A model generated the notes under the pieces. The model was not told where the DNA came from. It saw nothing but the letters and a program-made list of their open reading frames with translations, and searched no databases. DNA of 64,000 nt from Apostichopus japonicus (lineage: Eukaryota > Echinodermata > Holothuroidea > Aspidochirotida > Stichopodidae), in the NCBI RefSeq assembly GCF_037975245.1, contig NC_092570.1:5926001-5990000 (forward strand). Direction: 5' to 3'. Each line of letters begins with the position of its first letter. Within the stretch, counting starts at the first letter, position 1. Of the stretch, positions 14,201 to 26,348 are shown piece by piece. The position numbers and the translations under genes are program-made.

Positions 14201-14348
14201 TTTCGATAATATTCCGTAGATGAAGATCCTCCGTTTTGCTAGTTCCCCATTGCTCTATATCTACTGTATCGTTCGGTAAAGATTCTGGATCGACACAAAC
14301 CGTCATCAAAATAAAATCACAAAGAACATAAAATCTCAGTTTCTCCAT
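7577..14348 (-). CDS. Short-chain collagen C4-like protein, complete (5 exons, 377 aa)
   Basis: Coding exons are 14348..14193, 12344..12131, 11086..10907, 9314..9189 and 8034..7577. They total 1134 nt (378 codons with stop); every junction has GT-AG ends and the phases (0,1,1,1) close. The protein has an N-terminal hydrophobic start (1-20, probable signal peptide), a polar helical stretch (about 53-120), a Cys-rich entry (SECYLCPAG), 17 uninterrupted Gly-X-Y triplets, a Thr/Pro linker, and a C-terminal globular domain. That domain has the marks of the spongin short-chain/collagen C4-like family: [30 protein letters not shown] and a final TCAVC. Family members are small secreted non-fibrillar collagens of sponges and other invertebrates, probably in extracellular matrix. 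Assignment rests on motifs read by eye. Confidence 0.9.
8233..8276. repeat. (TA)n microsatellite
   Basis: About 22 TA units in intron 4 of the collagen gene. Confidence 0.95.
8289..8530. repeat. Inverted GTCGACCTAAGGT repeat unit
   Basis: ACCTTAGGTCGACAGT at 8289-8304 is the exact reverse complement of ACTGTCGACCTAAGGT at 8515-8530. Further copies lie between about 8450 and 8500 in both orientations. The block sits between two (TA)n tracts in the last collagen intron. Confidence 0.85.
8331..8384. repeat. Interstitial telomere-like CCCTAA words
   Basis: CTAACCCTAACCC occurs twice, plus ACCCTAACC, with degenerate spacers. This is the C-strand of the metazoan TTAGGG telomere repeat. The stretch is short and imperfect, so it could also be chance simple sequence. 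Confidence 0.5.
8604..8669. repeat. (TA)n microsatellite
   Basis: Long TA tract, preceded by TATTTGTATGTT-type simple sequence from 8542. Confidence 0.93.
9189..9314 (-). CDS. Collagen C4-like exon 4 (linker and start of C-terminal domain)
   Basis: 126 nt: a Thr-rich linker ([13 protein letters not shown]), then [20 protein letters not shown], the conserved beginning of the short-chain collagen C-terminal domain. Phase 1 in and out with a GTAAGT donor. Confidence 0.9.
10907..11086 (-). CDS. Collagen C4-like exon 3 (Gly-X-Y repeat)
   Basis: 180 nt: Cys-rich entry, then 17 perfect Gly-X-Y triplets including GRD twice. Phase 1 in and out. The open frame on the opposite strand here (Pro/Gly-rich) is only its shadow. 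Confidence 0.93.
11177..11223. repeat. (TA)n microsatellite
   Basis: TA dinucleotide tract in collagen intron 2, about 90 bp upstream of the Gly-X-Y exon in the sense of transcription. Confidence 0.95.
12131..12344 (-). CDS. Collagen C4-like exon 2 (helical, charged segment)
   Basis: The acceptor TTCAAAG and donor GTAAGT bound 214 nt. Translation is rich in Glu/Arg/Lys/Leu ([20 protein letters not shown]), consistent with a helix that could nucleate trimers. Phase 0 in, phase 1 out. Confidence 0.82.
13050..13217. repeat. Foldback (inverted repeat) in collagen intron 1
   Basis: The left arm begins TAGGCCTACATTCAACCCG and the right arm is its near-perfect reverse complement (CGGGTTGAATGTAGGCCTA). 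The arms continue through GCACAGCTACAA and more weakly beyond. They are about 45 bp, with a GC-rich loop. It could be a small MITE. Confidence 0.75.
14193..14348 (-). CDS. Collagen C4-like exon 1 (start, signal peptide)
   Basis: The ATG at 14348 is followed by [20 protein letters not shown], then an acidic stretch. It ends in phase 0 at a GTTTGT donor. The signal peptide is a little polar (CDF) but plausible. Confidence 0.78.
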
Positions 14349-14816
14349 ATTTTGGTTCAGACTCGCGGATATATAGCCTATATATAATTCAAAATGACAA
14401 CAACTCTGCTAAGTTATTACTTCAGAAGGAATAAGACGCTTCAAGAAACTTGGATAAAGAAGTATTAAATTATATCATTATTTAATGTTGACACCGCCAA
14501 CCCCTCGGTACCGCTATATTGTGTAGTGCAAACATCCTGTAATCACAACTCGGAATAACTCAATTAAAAGCTGAATAGCATCCTGTTAAATAATAATTTC
14601 CACAAAGGAATCAATAACAAGTTATCATTTGACCTTATCATAAGTGAGCTGTTTTAACTGTTAGCGAAATCCTTTTCAATGAAAAAACAAAGACAAAGGG
14701 ATTTCATATTTTGTCTATAATTCCGCTAAATGGATGGAATAATCCACGAAAGTAACCAGACTTGATAAAGTCTTTGTAAGATCATTCCGCTTAGATTTGT
14801 CTTAAAGGCATTGAAG

Positions 14817-15173
14817 ACTCGCCCCAAACCGCATGCGACCATCTGAAAAAAAAGTTAACTTTCTGTTGCTTGCAAGTGACGTTTTGTTCTTGTCGCTACA
14901 AAATGCAGATAGAAATGAAACGTGATACCTTATTATCTTTAGCTGGACCTGAGATGCCCATCGCTGTATCGTTTTTACACTGTGCTGTGGGTATTGACCG
15001 CAGCTGTATGTACTGACTGTACACTTCCGTTATGTCTAATTACCGACGGTAGCAAAGTGTGTGTCTATTTTCTGGGATCGATGGTGGTGTCTAACACTTC
15101 CGTTACACCTCATTCCAAACTAGGTCAGATTACCGGCATTAGACGTTTCTTTTTGCGCGAGTCTTCACACCCT
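14817..15173 (+). mobile_element. MITE-like repeat, copy 2
   Basis: The longest intact copy of the family at 3987-4322, about 90% alike by eye, with the same GGCATTGAAGACTCGCCCC start and GCGCGAGTCTTCACACCC end. It lies about 470 bp upstream of the collagen ATG. Confidence 0.75.
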
Positions 15174-16700
15174 TAGCCTAAGTCACCTGGGGGCGCTGTT
15201 CATCACTGGTATCCAGAGCCGCTTGAAATAATCAAAGAACTTAATATATAGCTTTATCATCAAGGCGAAACTTTTCTACCTGATGTGTAAAGGAGAACGA
15301 GCGGTGAAAATGGTTCACCTGTGTTATACCTGTTGGTCCTACAAGAATAAATACATTTTTTGGGGCATAAAGAATAAAGAAGTTAAGGGTGGGTGGGGGA
15401 CAATATCGTTTAAATCACCAAATAATACATTGAGTTTATTGAGGAAAATATCATTACTGAGGATTAGAAACACGGCATCACTCCAGAATTTAACAACAAA
15501 GGGTAGTACCATACCAAATGGGATAAGTTCTCACCACATGTCTTGTGTTAGTGTTATGTCCCGCTTCAGAGCACCCTCATTGTCAGTACGAGCAGTATGA
15601 ATATCATGTTTCTAACAGATCAAGGTAAGGAATTGTTTTGTACTGACAATGCCAGTGCTTTGAAAGCATGACATTGGAGTACAGTTTACAGAGGTATCAT
15701 CATTAGAAAATTGCCCAACTGCTTGCGTGTTTCCTTCAAGAAATGCATATTCATCACCTAAAGTACCGATACTCACAAACACTCAAACTTGGCTTACAAC
15801 CATCATTCTCATTGTTGCATTATAAAACGCTTTGTAGTCACACAAAATACCCGACGTTAATAACCAAACTGAGCCTAGACCTAATAGTCTGTTGATGTCG
15901 AATCCATTTGACAATTTTGCCCTAAGTTGACCTTCTAGCATATCACACGTTTCTCGTGGATTTAGTTTGTACCGAGTGACTATATCTATATACGCAAATC
16001 ATCTAAACCATGTTATAACACTTCAATGTTTCGGCTAGACCAAATCCCAAGTCGACAGTGAATAGACTTTTGCGTAACGATTATTGTACTGATTACTTTA
16101 ATCACGTATTCTGCAAATCCTTTTCGTTCAGCTTTTTGAAAGCTTCTGAAATATATTATCGTTACTTTACAAATACTTGTCTCTGCATGAAAGAAGCTCT
16201 CCATTCCAATAAAAATCGACTAAATCTTATTTGCCATTTAAAAATAAAATAAAAGCTAGAGTGAACAATGGCCCATGAAGATTGACATAACTCAAGAGCT
16301 AAAAGAGGCTGTGAGGTTTTATAAGAGAAATCCACATGGGCCAATCAGTGGTTCACATCAGCAGTTAGGAACTACTGACGGGTGGGGGGGTTCTGACCTT
16401 CTCACCCAAGAAGCACACCTAAGCGATGCGGTGGGAGGTGTGCACTATACATGACCTAAACTGAGCACCCGGAGATTCAGAACAGTTCGGGCATCCAGAT
16501 AGCAGATGAACACCTCTCGGTCAAGGATTGGATGATAAGTGCCTATAAAATACACCACTCACTCGGCCCGGTCTAGTTCATTGTTGGTATTCGCCTTCGT
16601 TGTTCATTACATCCTTTCTTTTTGTTTACTGAGTGAGTTTTTGTGGACTAAAGTAGTAGTTGACATTATTTTAATTATTATCTGGTATATCCGGCTACTT
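15174..16700. other. No gene or element recognised
   Basis: Several short open frames occur here, the longest at 15283-15600 on the plus strand. None shows domain motifs, splice context or codon pattern that would support a gene. Confidence 0.5.
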
Positions 16701-16704
16701 TTAC

Positions 16705-16912
16705 ATATATATAAAAACCTAGGCCTATATACTTATACACGTATACTTTATAAATATATAAACACCTAGGCTAATATATACAAGTATACTTTCATAAATA
16801 TATAAACACCTAGGTCTAAATATACTTTTAAAAGTATACTTTAATATATAAATACTTCGGCCTATATATACTTTTATAAAATATATAATTACCTATTTAT
16901 ACTTTTACACTA
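16705..16912. repeat. AT-rich tandem repeat, about 50-bp unit
   Basis: Four or so diverging copies of a unit containing AACACCTAGGCCTATATATAC followed by TTTATAAATATATAA. Confidence 0.75.
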
Positions 16913-17894
16913 TGAATTACATATATCAACGACTGCCTAAATGGGGGCGCTATTAATTTTCGGTTCACTCTCCAAACTTACCCACCACATATACCTACCG
17001 CAAAAGGGTGTGATCGGTGCATACTATACTACTGCTATCAATGTTCTCTTTGTTTAGATTTACATCATAATGCAACTTATTTGTATGAATATTATCTCCC
17101 GCACTCTAAAAAAAAATTACATAGGTTGTGTAAAATTCTACACAACTGCTGTGTAACTAGTGCACCTATCAACCTTGTGTAGAAACTGCACAACTGTTGT
17201 GTAAGTGATCATTTACACAACAGTTGTGTTAAATCTACTCACAGTTGTGTATATCCCAATACACAATACTTGTGTAAATTGTACACAACCAGTTTGCAAT
17301 TTCAGCACACCTTGTGTAAAAAAACATACACAAGTTGTGTTAATTCTACACAACCTTTTTACAATTGATTAGTGTAATGTACACAACTATGAGCACATAT
17401 TACACATACTTTGTACAGTCTTAACACATTCTGTAGCAATAGTTCATAGCACAGAGCATAAGTATCAATTAAAAAATAATATCCAGTATAGACTATACAC
17501 AGCCTCAATGTTTTGGTATGTATCAACCATGTCCGGAATAAGGTTATCAGTTCTCCTGTTGTGCTTCACATATCTTTGGATGTTATAAATAGTAGCTTGC
17601 TAATTGTGTGGATTCTACAGTAAGACCTGTGTTAAACTTAACTGCAAATTGCATAACTATAGATGTACAGTAGGACACTATTCACGATACAAAAAAGGAT
17701 ATCAATTTTCTTGGTACTGTATATATTTATTTTGGGGAGATCAAAACAAATGCTCTCCATTACAATGAATAAAACCGTAAAACATATAATAAAGAGAAGA
17801 AAAGTTGATAGAATTCAGCGACTTACGTTACACAACAAGAAATAAAACAGAAATATGTACTTTAATAGATATAAACTATAAATCAATGGATTGG

Positions 17895-18827
17895 TCATTT
17901 CCACATCATCATTGAAAGAATAAGTTGTAGGCTATTCTTCCTTTGAAACAAGTAATGGGTCTTACAATATTCACCATCATGGAAGTCACCCATAACACCA
18001 TCAGTGCTCCCCCTATGTTCATTGACACATTCTACAAAGCCAGGACTCTCAAAAATAAGTTTGATGACATCTTTGATAGGAACATAGTAGAAAACACGAG
18101 GGGTTGGCACCTGCATCACATTCCCATTAGTTATATCAGTTCTTGGTGCATACCCTAATGTTTTCTCTTTCTCAATAGGTTGGATAAAATTCTTTGATGC
18201 CAGCAGATACTGCAGTTGCTTGTAATCTGTCTCTATGTCATAAAACGGTTTTTGACAAAGTAAAAACTTCTCAAAGAGCTCAAGAACAGGCTCACTGTTA
18301 GTATCAACATTCTGGCTATGCAAAAATGCTTTTGTGTTTTCTTTTAGACTTCCAACAAGGTCATCAAAAGGCTGAGACATATCTTGCACCATAGTTGACA
18401 CTGAACTTTGAGACACACTACTGAAAGATTTAAGTTTGCAAATTAGCATGAGAGCTCGTTCCTTAACTTGCTGTTCATCAAGGTGATCCCACTCTTCATT
18501 ATATGCATCATCATCACTATCTTCATCCATGTCATCAATGCAAATGTCATCTTGCTGTATGTTTCCTATCACAGCCTCCACAGGCAAATCATCATCTTGC
18601 TCTTGGATATGTTCTCCATTGCAAATATTAGGCATTGTGTGTTGTTTAATGATGTGCCTTTTGAAGCTGTAACATTTCCAGAAGCTTTGCTGACATCCAT
18701 TTTCTTCACACACTGCAATAGATCTAAAATCACTTCCTCTAAGCAAAGAAAAGGCTCTGAAATGTGCAAAGAGCCCCTTTATGCCACCATTAACTTCAGT
18801 TTGACAGTGGAAACACTCTAGCGCCAT
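17895..18827 (-). pseudogene. C2H2 zinc-finger ORF of the transposon, truncated
   Basis: A 310-aa open frame. The N-terminus has a Cys pair (ECFHCQTE) and then a C2H2 finger (VCEENGCQQSFWKCYSFKRH with IIKQH; spacing C-x4-C-x12-H-x4-H). An acidic stretch (DDMDEDSDDD) and a Leu-rich region follow. Near the end the frame LQLILSMMMW stops, but a +1 shift reads on as FNDDVEMTNPL. That resembles the continuing part of similar SAM/C2H2 proteins I recall from fish and invertebrate genomes. So it probably has a frameshift and has lost its C-terminal half. Function unknown; its position inside inverted termini suggests a transposon protein. Confidence 0.55.
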
Positions 18828-18970
18828 TGTTAATACAAAATTATATATTTCTTTGTAGTGTTTACTTGTTTTGCTAACTCCCTGGCAGTAACAACAGCTT
18901 CCTTATCAAAATTTGTGGGATCAGAGAGAGCTTTATTATTTGTCTTGTTTGATTTTGTTCAAACCCTTAC

Positions 18971-21618
18971 TGCACCTCCACTTGAAAAAAAATCATCACC
19001 GTTTCTTTTCCTTCATTCTTCAGGGCCTCAAAGTTCCTCATAAACGTGATTCTCGGTCCAACTTTTGGGAACGTTCTTTTATTTCTTCCTTTCCCAGCAA
19101 CAGGAAATTGTCTATGTCAATCTCATTTTCTAAAATTAAAAGAAAAAGATGATTTACTTGAAGTGTTACAAACAAGATATGGAATGGAATGAACATTAGT
19201 CAAAATGACAGTTATTAACTGAACTGGTACTTAAGGTGTGCATGCTGGAACATCCACATGCCATTCATTACTTTGGAGGTATTCCCTGTTACTATCAGTA
19301 CATAGAAATTGTTTCTTTTGCAAATCTGTGAACTAGCCTTTCATTGTCATTAATGAAAACTTATACCATAACTTCTGCACTTACAGATGGTCAGAGTGCA
19401 TGACAAAACTACACAAAGGGATAAGCTTTGATAGGATTTTAGAGGCACAAACTGAAAACACTCAGCTTTTAATGCAAATGCACACAAGATTGCCCTATGC
19501 ATTCAATATCCCCTTTCCCAACTTAAGGGAAAGCTGTAGTAATTTATCAATGATTTCTAATATATTGAAAAAATAGGTCAAGGCTTCTAGCCTTTGCTAT
19601 ACAGTATTAACATTAGCATTCTTGGGTTACAATAGCAATTGCCTAATCTATGTGAATTTCTATTGTGATATTTATGCAAACTTCAACAGCAACATGCCAA
19701 AAACATCGGTTCATATAGTTCACTACATAGGCCTAGCCTACACTACGCTCTGCACGCGACTTACGTAATTTAAACTTACTGTAGTGCACAGCAGATTCAT
19801 AATGCTCTATGAAAAGTTCTGCTGGAATCCTGCTGGAGTATAATCAAAGTTTGATTTGAATACAGTAACCAATTTAGTGCTGTGCTTGGTAGTTAAGGCT
19901 AGATGAACAGCTAAACAGCAAAACTGCTGTACATAGTTGGTTGGGATTTTGATTGACAATAGCCTATTGACGAATGTGATCTGATCACTGCATTGATGAT
20001 TGCGCAAAAAAAAAAAGGTGTCAGCCTGCATCGTTGACGCTAGCAGCCACAAAGTGCAATTGCATAACGCAGCTGATAATAGTAAAATATGATCAACTAC
20101 GTAGTTTAATGACCGCTGTTAGTAGCCACTAGCTTCAAACAAGAAAGCTGTTTAGCTGGTGCCACAGAAGTATACATACTTCCATCAAATTTCAATGAAT
20201 CAGCATCCTAGGAAAATACTATAAGCCTACAGGATGAAAATGGGTTCAGAAAATGAAGCAGACATGCACTCATAATACTTAGCAATTTTAGAAAACTTAG
20301 TTGCCCTTCTCATTAACAAGAATGTAGAATTATAGGCCTCAACTTTATAAAAAGGCCATTACTGGGGAAATATTCAACGACATCATCAGCTCCAAGTCCA
20401 AGGGCTTAGAGTATAAGAAGCATATGTATTAAACCTGGCACCTGAGCAACATCAATTTTTCAAACTAAGGGGAGAATTCCTGGGAACAACCTTGGTTTGA
20501 TTTGTGTAGGCTTAGATTTAGAAGTAAGACATCAAATCAGGATAGGCCTATCTTCATGATTTCTAGGATTGTACTTGTAGCCTCTATACTCTAGTCATGA
20601 GTAATTTTCTCTTTCAAATCAAAATAAAAAAACCTATAATGCAGGATTTTAGAAATATCCTATGATATTTTAAAAGGAGATAAATAAGTGCAATAGATTC
20701 AGCGCAGCCGTTTACTTTGATAAATAAAATGCTTTCGTTGATAAACAAACTATGCCTAGGCTATAGGCCTACTACTGTATAGTAAAGGCTTCATAATTGA
20801 CGCACCCCCGTAATTGACGCACCTTCAATTATTACTAGCAACGATACAGCAGGCCACCTAAACTTTTTGCAGTCAAGCAGAATGACACATTTCATGAGTT
20901 TGAATCCATTTCAGCTATTTGCTGACCAAATTGTGGTATTTTTTAAGCTTTTAACACACTCCCACCAGTTTTGCACATTTTTTGGTCATTTGGAAATCTT
21001 ACTCCCTAAAAATAACCAACAATACCTCAATATGATAAAACTGCTCTGTGGAACCTGACCAGTCTGAGCTTAGAGGCTCAGAGCATAACAAACAGCATCT
21101 AAAGTCAATGGATGTATACTAAGGCCTACACTACAGTTAGCTTTTCAACGAATGTGTCAATTTAGGGGTATGAAAGAACTTGACACGGCAGACATTTTGT
21201 GGTCAAATTCTGCTCAATTGTACGGTGCATAAGCACAGAACCTGAAATATTTCGAGATCATAACATTTCTAAGGAACTACACATATGAAAAACACATACA
21301 GTCGAGTCATTTGGATTTTTCCTTGATAGATATCGTTGATCAAGTCCTTAAGTGCGTCAATTATGAGCCCACCATGCTACTAGATATAGGCCTATGCCTA
21401 TACTGTGTAACGTTAGGTCTAACGTTAGTAATTATTACTTGTACTAGGCCTATTACTAGTCTGTACACTACACTGTATAAACTACGAGAGCCTGTGATTT
21501 GCACGAAGTTGCGTTGGCAAACCAAATTAGTTTCAAGAAATATTTTCAACTAACCTTCATATATGTCCTGCATATAAGAAAGACCCCATTCCTTGAGTTT
21601 TTCTTGGACAAAGTTCAT
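18971..21618 (-). pseudogene. SAM-domain protein, two exons, frameshifted
   Basis: Exon 1 is 21618..21555 (ATG, reading MNFVQEKLKEWGLSYMQDIY, donor GTTAGT, phase 1). Exon 2 starts at 19129 after an AATTTTAG acceptor and continues in phase as EENEIDIDNFLLLGKEEIKE. One base appears missing near 19068-19075. After the shift the SAM pattern resumes (FPKVGPRITFMRNFEALKN). Exon 2 may end at a GTAAGG donor near 18971. SAM domains mediate protein-protein contacts. Here it is most likely the N-terminal part of the transposon protein whose C2H2 part follows at 18827. Confidence 0.6.
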
Positions 21619-22035
21619 CGTTGACAGGTAAAAATTAGGTAATTATAACAGCAGACGGTTACCAGCGTAAGTATTGATGACTGATAGAACGGCGTCAGTA
21701 AAGTACAGTGCAGTGATAGCCTATATAAAATTCCCGGGCGGCAGTTTATTGCCAGATAAAGCTACGAAATCTTAAAAAAACATTTTTACTCAACTTAAAA
21801 ATCCAGGAAAAATTAAAAGTAAAGTGCAAATGAAATTATAAACTGATTTTAATTTTATAATCTGCTTACAGTACTGAATAAATTAATACATTGAAATTAA
21901 AGCAGGAAAGTGGTTGTGTAACTGACGAACATAGCTCGAACTACACAACCAAGTGTTAGTTTCAATCACAATTGTGTAAAATGACATTTACACAGAGCCT
22001 GTGTAGAAATATTTACACAACTGTTTTAAGAGTGC

Positions 22036-23907
22036 GGAGAAACGCTTTGTAAATTATAGAGAAAAACATAGTCACTTTCAGCACAATTGACAAGATGACA
22101 TAACTAAACATACTGTTGCCAGATAAATTCTTAAAACATAACCAGATTTGTAAAATTAGATCTTCGCCATACAGAAAGCTAAGACGACATGGGTTTTAAT
22201 TAAAGATGCAGAAATTTCCAACAAGTTTGTCAAAGTAATCAACTTCGGCCACCGAAATGTACCTTTAATCTATTAACTCACTTAAAAAAAAACTTACAGA
22301 AAGTACTCTCCCTCTGCCAGTAATTTTGAAGTACATATATACATGTCAGAAAGGGGATTAACTCTTCTTTTTACTCTATATATATAATATATATATAAGA
22401 GCCATATAATGGGGTCCGGGGGGGGGGGGGGTGTTGGCGTGCCGCATTGTTTCTGGAACTTACAATTCTCTCATAGTAATTGCAGAGCAAGAAAATACAT
22501 TTTCACGTTTTATATATTCAACGTACTTCGATATGGGTGATTCTGTATAGTGAGGTGAACATTTGAATGGCCGAGCAATGATGAGGGAGGGGTAGACCGT
22601 CGATTAGGATCGGTTGCAGCAATAAGCTAGGGGCGACACCAGATATCCAAGTTTCTTTCTTGCACTTAATACCTATTTAACAAAAGATACATGTTTATGT
22701 CGCCACATCATCAGAACAACTGCCTGGGGTAAGACTTATGTGCATAACTCTAGTTACGTCAATGCAGCATGCACCCAAAACATGTATAGCTGAATTCTTA
22801 ATGAACTAGTGTTATCCTGTCTAGTTATTACTCCTGATCGTGTCATTCTGCTCATTCAACTTGTACTATAATTTCTTTCACTAGCCTGGGGTCTTCTACT
22901 CTGTTAAGCCGCGCAATTCAGGCTTTATAGAAGAGTTCCTTTTACATTGAACTGTTTTCTGTTATAAAGCAAATAAATAAAAAATAATACAAAAACAAAG
23001 CAAAGCAAAACATGAGAATAACATATATGAAGGTCATTATCTAGTGCCTATACATCTTGGTATTCTCACGATGTTGTTCAGCTTCCTCCCTCACTTGCAC
23101 GGCCCTTCAATTCAATTTCAGTAAGCAAAACAACAAAATGGAGTAAACTTGTAAGCCCCAGTGGGGGAAGAGGTTGTGAACTTTTTGGATGGGTGCTATT
23201 TGACTACTTTGAATTTCTAGTTAGAGTAAGTTCCTCCCGGGCTTCCCTCCCTCCCTCCCCCCTCCCCCCAGCTGAGAACGTCCACGGGCATCAATCTTCC
23301 CGAACCAATCAACCAACTAAGCTATCCAGTGCATCTTTTAAAGCAACACTGATATGCGAATTATTGCTAGCCTGTGAAAAGAAATCAGTTTGAAATATAT
23401 TTATATAGCACCAATAATATTTCCCAATAGTAGTGTCTATAGTTGTGTCCCCTGTGTAATTTATTTCCCCTGTGTAATAAACCTTCCCCCTTCACTTTTT
23501 TCCCCATTCTCTTCTTATCTTTTTGTGGCATTTTCTAGTAACGCTCACAGAGTCAGTGGACTGTGTGCATTACCCCTCAGTGGACTTCCTGCTAGAAGGA
23601 CCATTAAGCCTTGTGTGGTTTGGGTCACACTTAGGTTACTCTTAGGTTACGCTAAGTTAGTGATAATTAATCTGTTATTTCCAACACTAACAGACCAGGC
23701 CTTGCTTTATTCTCCCTTAAGTGTAGTAAGTATGTTCACACTCTCTGGAATCTCTGGTGGAGTAAGTTAAAGATGTGGGAAGACAGTTTATCTACTTCCT
23801 GGAGTATTGGTAGCCAGTCTAAGTAAAATCTTGTCTGGTAGGGTGGGGTAACAACCTTCCCTTTGTTCTAAGAATGGCTTAAAACAACTAAGTTTGCAAG
23901 CAACTAT
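22036..23907. other. No gene recognised; simple and A-rich sequence
   Basis: Contains a TATATA palindrome near 22376-22397, a G-run near 22417, and an A-rich tract around 22970-23010. Nothing supports a gene. Confidence 0.5.
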
Positions 23908-24003
23908 ACCATTCACCAAGACACTCCAAGCTGCCATGCACCTGGCGGTAACAGACTGTACCAGTTTAATTAGAAATTAATTATATTAATTTCTACACAG
24001 GTA
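23908..24003 (+). repeat. Direct repeat, left copy
   Basis: Begins ACCATTCACCAAGACACTCC and is repeated at 25717-25805 in the same orientation, with about 85% identity by eye. The two copies enclose about 1.7 kb. Confidence 0.75.
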
Positions 24004-25124
24004 AGAGTTCATCTTTTGACTTTGCCCAAGACCCTTCAGGAACCAATTTATTTTCATTGTGCAAACATAATGTATTTTATGTACTCATGTTAGTTCTGTG
24101 CTGGCAATGTGCACACAGAATATATAGCAGTCCTCATTAAGTGTAATTATGTTGTATTTACTATTTTTGACTCTGTGATTGCCGAATGCTCACAGACTGC
24201 ATTTATTATTTTGATCCTGTGATGGCTACATGCACACAGACTTAAGTTATTAATTAAACGTCGTATACCTGTAATGGCTATAGAAAGTCTACAGGTGAGA
24301 TCATTATTATTGTTACCTGTTGTTTTATAGTACGTTTATAATTGATTATGGCACTTATAATGCCCTCAATCTTTGCCATCTTGTGTATATTGTTATGACC
24401 TAACCTACATTGAGTTAAATGGAGAGTATTGAAAGTACTTAGGTTATTTGGTCTAACGAGAACCCACATTTGGGCTATTTAGTTATTATGTACTCTTACG
24501 ATACGTCTAGCATTACCTGTTACTGTAGTGTACTCATATTCGTATCTAGTTTTACTAAGTTTCCCTTATTCGAGCTATGCTTAGATCCCATGATGCAATG
24601 CTACAATTTTATCTGTTGCCATGGTGATAGGAATAACCAAACTTCTGTAAACCTTTATGTTTGAAAGAGTTGTAGCAATACGTTAGTAGGCATATTGACT
24701 ATTTTGTGAACCGAGACACTATTGTTGTTGTTTATTAGAGTATTAGCATGTATTTAGCCTGTGAGTCATCCGTCACTGGTACAGACCCCATCTGACCAGA
24801 TATACTATACAGCAGATAAGCTAGGTGACATAGTCTCCGTTTTATAGCCTGCTCTTAGTCCCAAGGGACGCTTAGGTACATGCAATCTAACCAAAGGTGT
24901 CAGTTGCCATGGCAACCTGTGGTCTAAGTTAGCAGAGGTGCATGGGTTGAATTACATAGTTAGAATGCTACTGTTGTTGCTATTATCACTAGATGAGGGA
25001 TTTCCCCATAAGTACATTATTTATACTTGTAGAATTCACGTAAGTCATAGAGGATGTAATGATTTCAGATTTAATCACTCGCTTCTGTTTGGATATGTTC
25101 GTAGTGGAATTAGAGCAATATGCT

Positions 25125-25287
<163 letters not shown>

Positions 25288-25716
25288 TGAACTACGACAT
25301 TCCTAGATTATACTGCTATACCAAATAGGGATAGACAGTTTAACTTATTTATGGAGCACTGTGTTATTGCTGTATGAGTAACATAGGCAGGTAGTTGTAT
25401 GTTTAGCAATCAGTTGCATTTAGTGTCTACGTCTCGGACGGGTCTCTTTTTTAAATACTTTATAGTTACTTGTTGTAATGCCGACTAGGTATGGTGTAGT
25501 GCACCATATATTTTACTTTGTATGAGGTGATCAAGTTGACATTCGCTTATGCTATTTTATTATTGTTGTATCACCCTTACGGATTATCTTTGTTGTATAT
25601 TATCGCATATTTTCATACTTCATACTTATTTCATGCTTATTAATTGTTTGATTACTGTGGGAGGTCGTTGACCCCTTGCCCCTTGTTTGTTTATATTGTG
25701 TTGGCAATGCATGGTG

Positions 25717-25805
25717 ACCATTCACCAAGACACTCCAAGCTGCCATGCACCTTCAGTAGAGACAGACTTTGCCAGTTTCATTAGAAATTAATTATATTAA
25801 TATAT
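25717..25805 (+). repeat. Direct repeat, right copy
   Basis: Second copy of the sequence at 23908. It might mark a short terminal or internal duplication of a non-autonomous retroelement. An AATAAA at about 26140 lies downstream. No reverse transcriptase remains between the copies. Confidence 0.7.
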
Positions 25806-26325
25806 ACTGAGATATTGTTGATGAGTATTTTTCAACCTATCGAGGGATCGTGTTCATAGATGTCCTCTTAGACGGTAGTCTTAGACGCCGGAACCCCACC
25901 CCTGGTCTGGGTGACCAAGAGACTTATGATGTTTTTCCAGTAGTAGACGCCATTCGTGGACTGAGGGACGAATCAATTACTAGACGAGATGGGCGTGTCC
26001 CCCGAGATATTAGTATTTGTAGGCATATTAGTGTTAGGCCATGATGACTGTAATGTGTTATTTATGTTTTAACTTTATTGCATTTTATATATTTTTAGTC
26101 ATTTTGTACATCGTAATTCTCTTTTACCGTCATGGTGAATAAACAATATTTACCCTGCGGATTACGATAGAGCATTGCGTTTGTACTTCATTTTAATATG
26201 TACTTGTGTCATTTATATCTTCACAAAGGCAGGCGACTCATCGCACAATTGAACCCCGCTTCCCTTAATCTTATGTATCTTGTGGTTGCGTAACCAGCAC
26301 ATATTTAGTCCTAAAGCTAAGTGCT

Positions 26326-26348
26326 ACATATATATATATATATATATA
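26326..26348. repeat. (TA)n microsatellite
   Basis: Short TA tract. Confidence 0.85.

Larger units (their letters stand above)
17102..22034. mobile_element. Decayed DNA transposon with ACACAAC subterminal repeats
   Basis: The two ends are inverted copies: CTCCCGCACTCTAAAA at the left and the reverse complement of TTTTAAGAGTGCGGAG at the right. Inside each end lie clusters of TTACACAAC/GTTGTGTAA words in both orientations, dense at 17120-17410 and again at 21915-22025. This is the usual layout of transposase-binding subterminal repeats. The body holds a minus-strand SAM exon pair and a C2H2 ORF, both broken. No target duplication is evident and no catalytic domain was recognised, so the superfamily is open. 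Confidence 0.65.

Noticed and set aside
15283-15600. 105-aa plus-strand frame
   Set aside because: No domain, signal or splice context; consistent with chance in AT-rich DNA.
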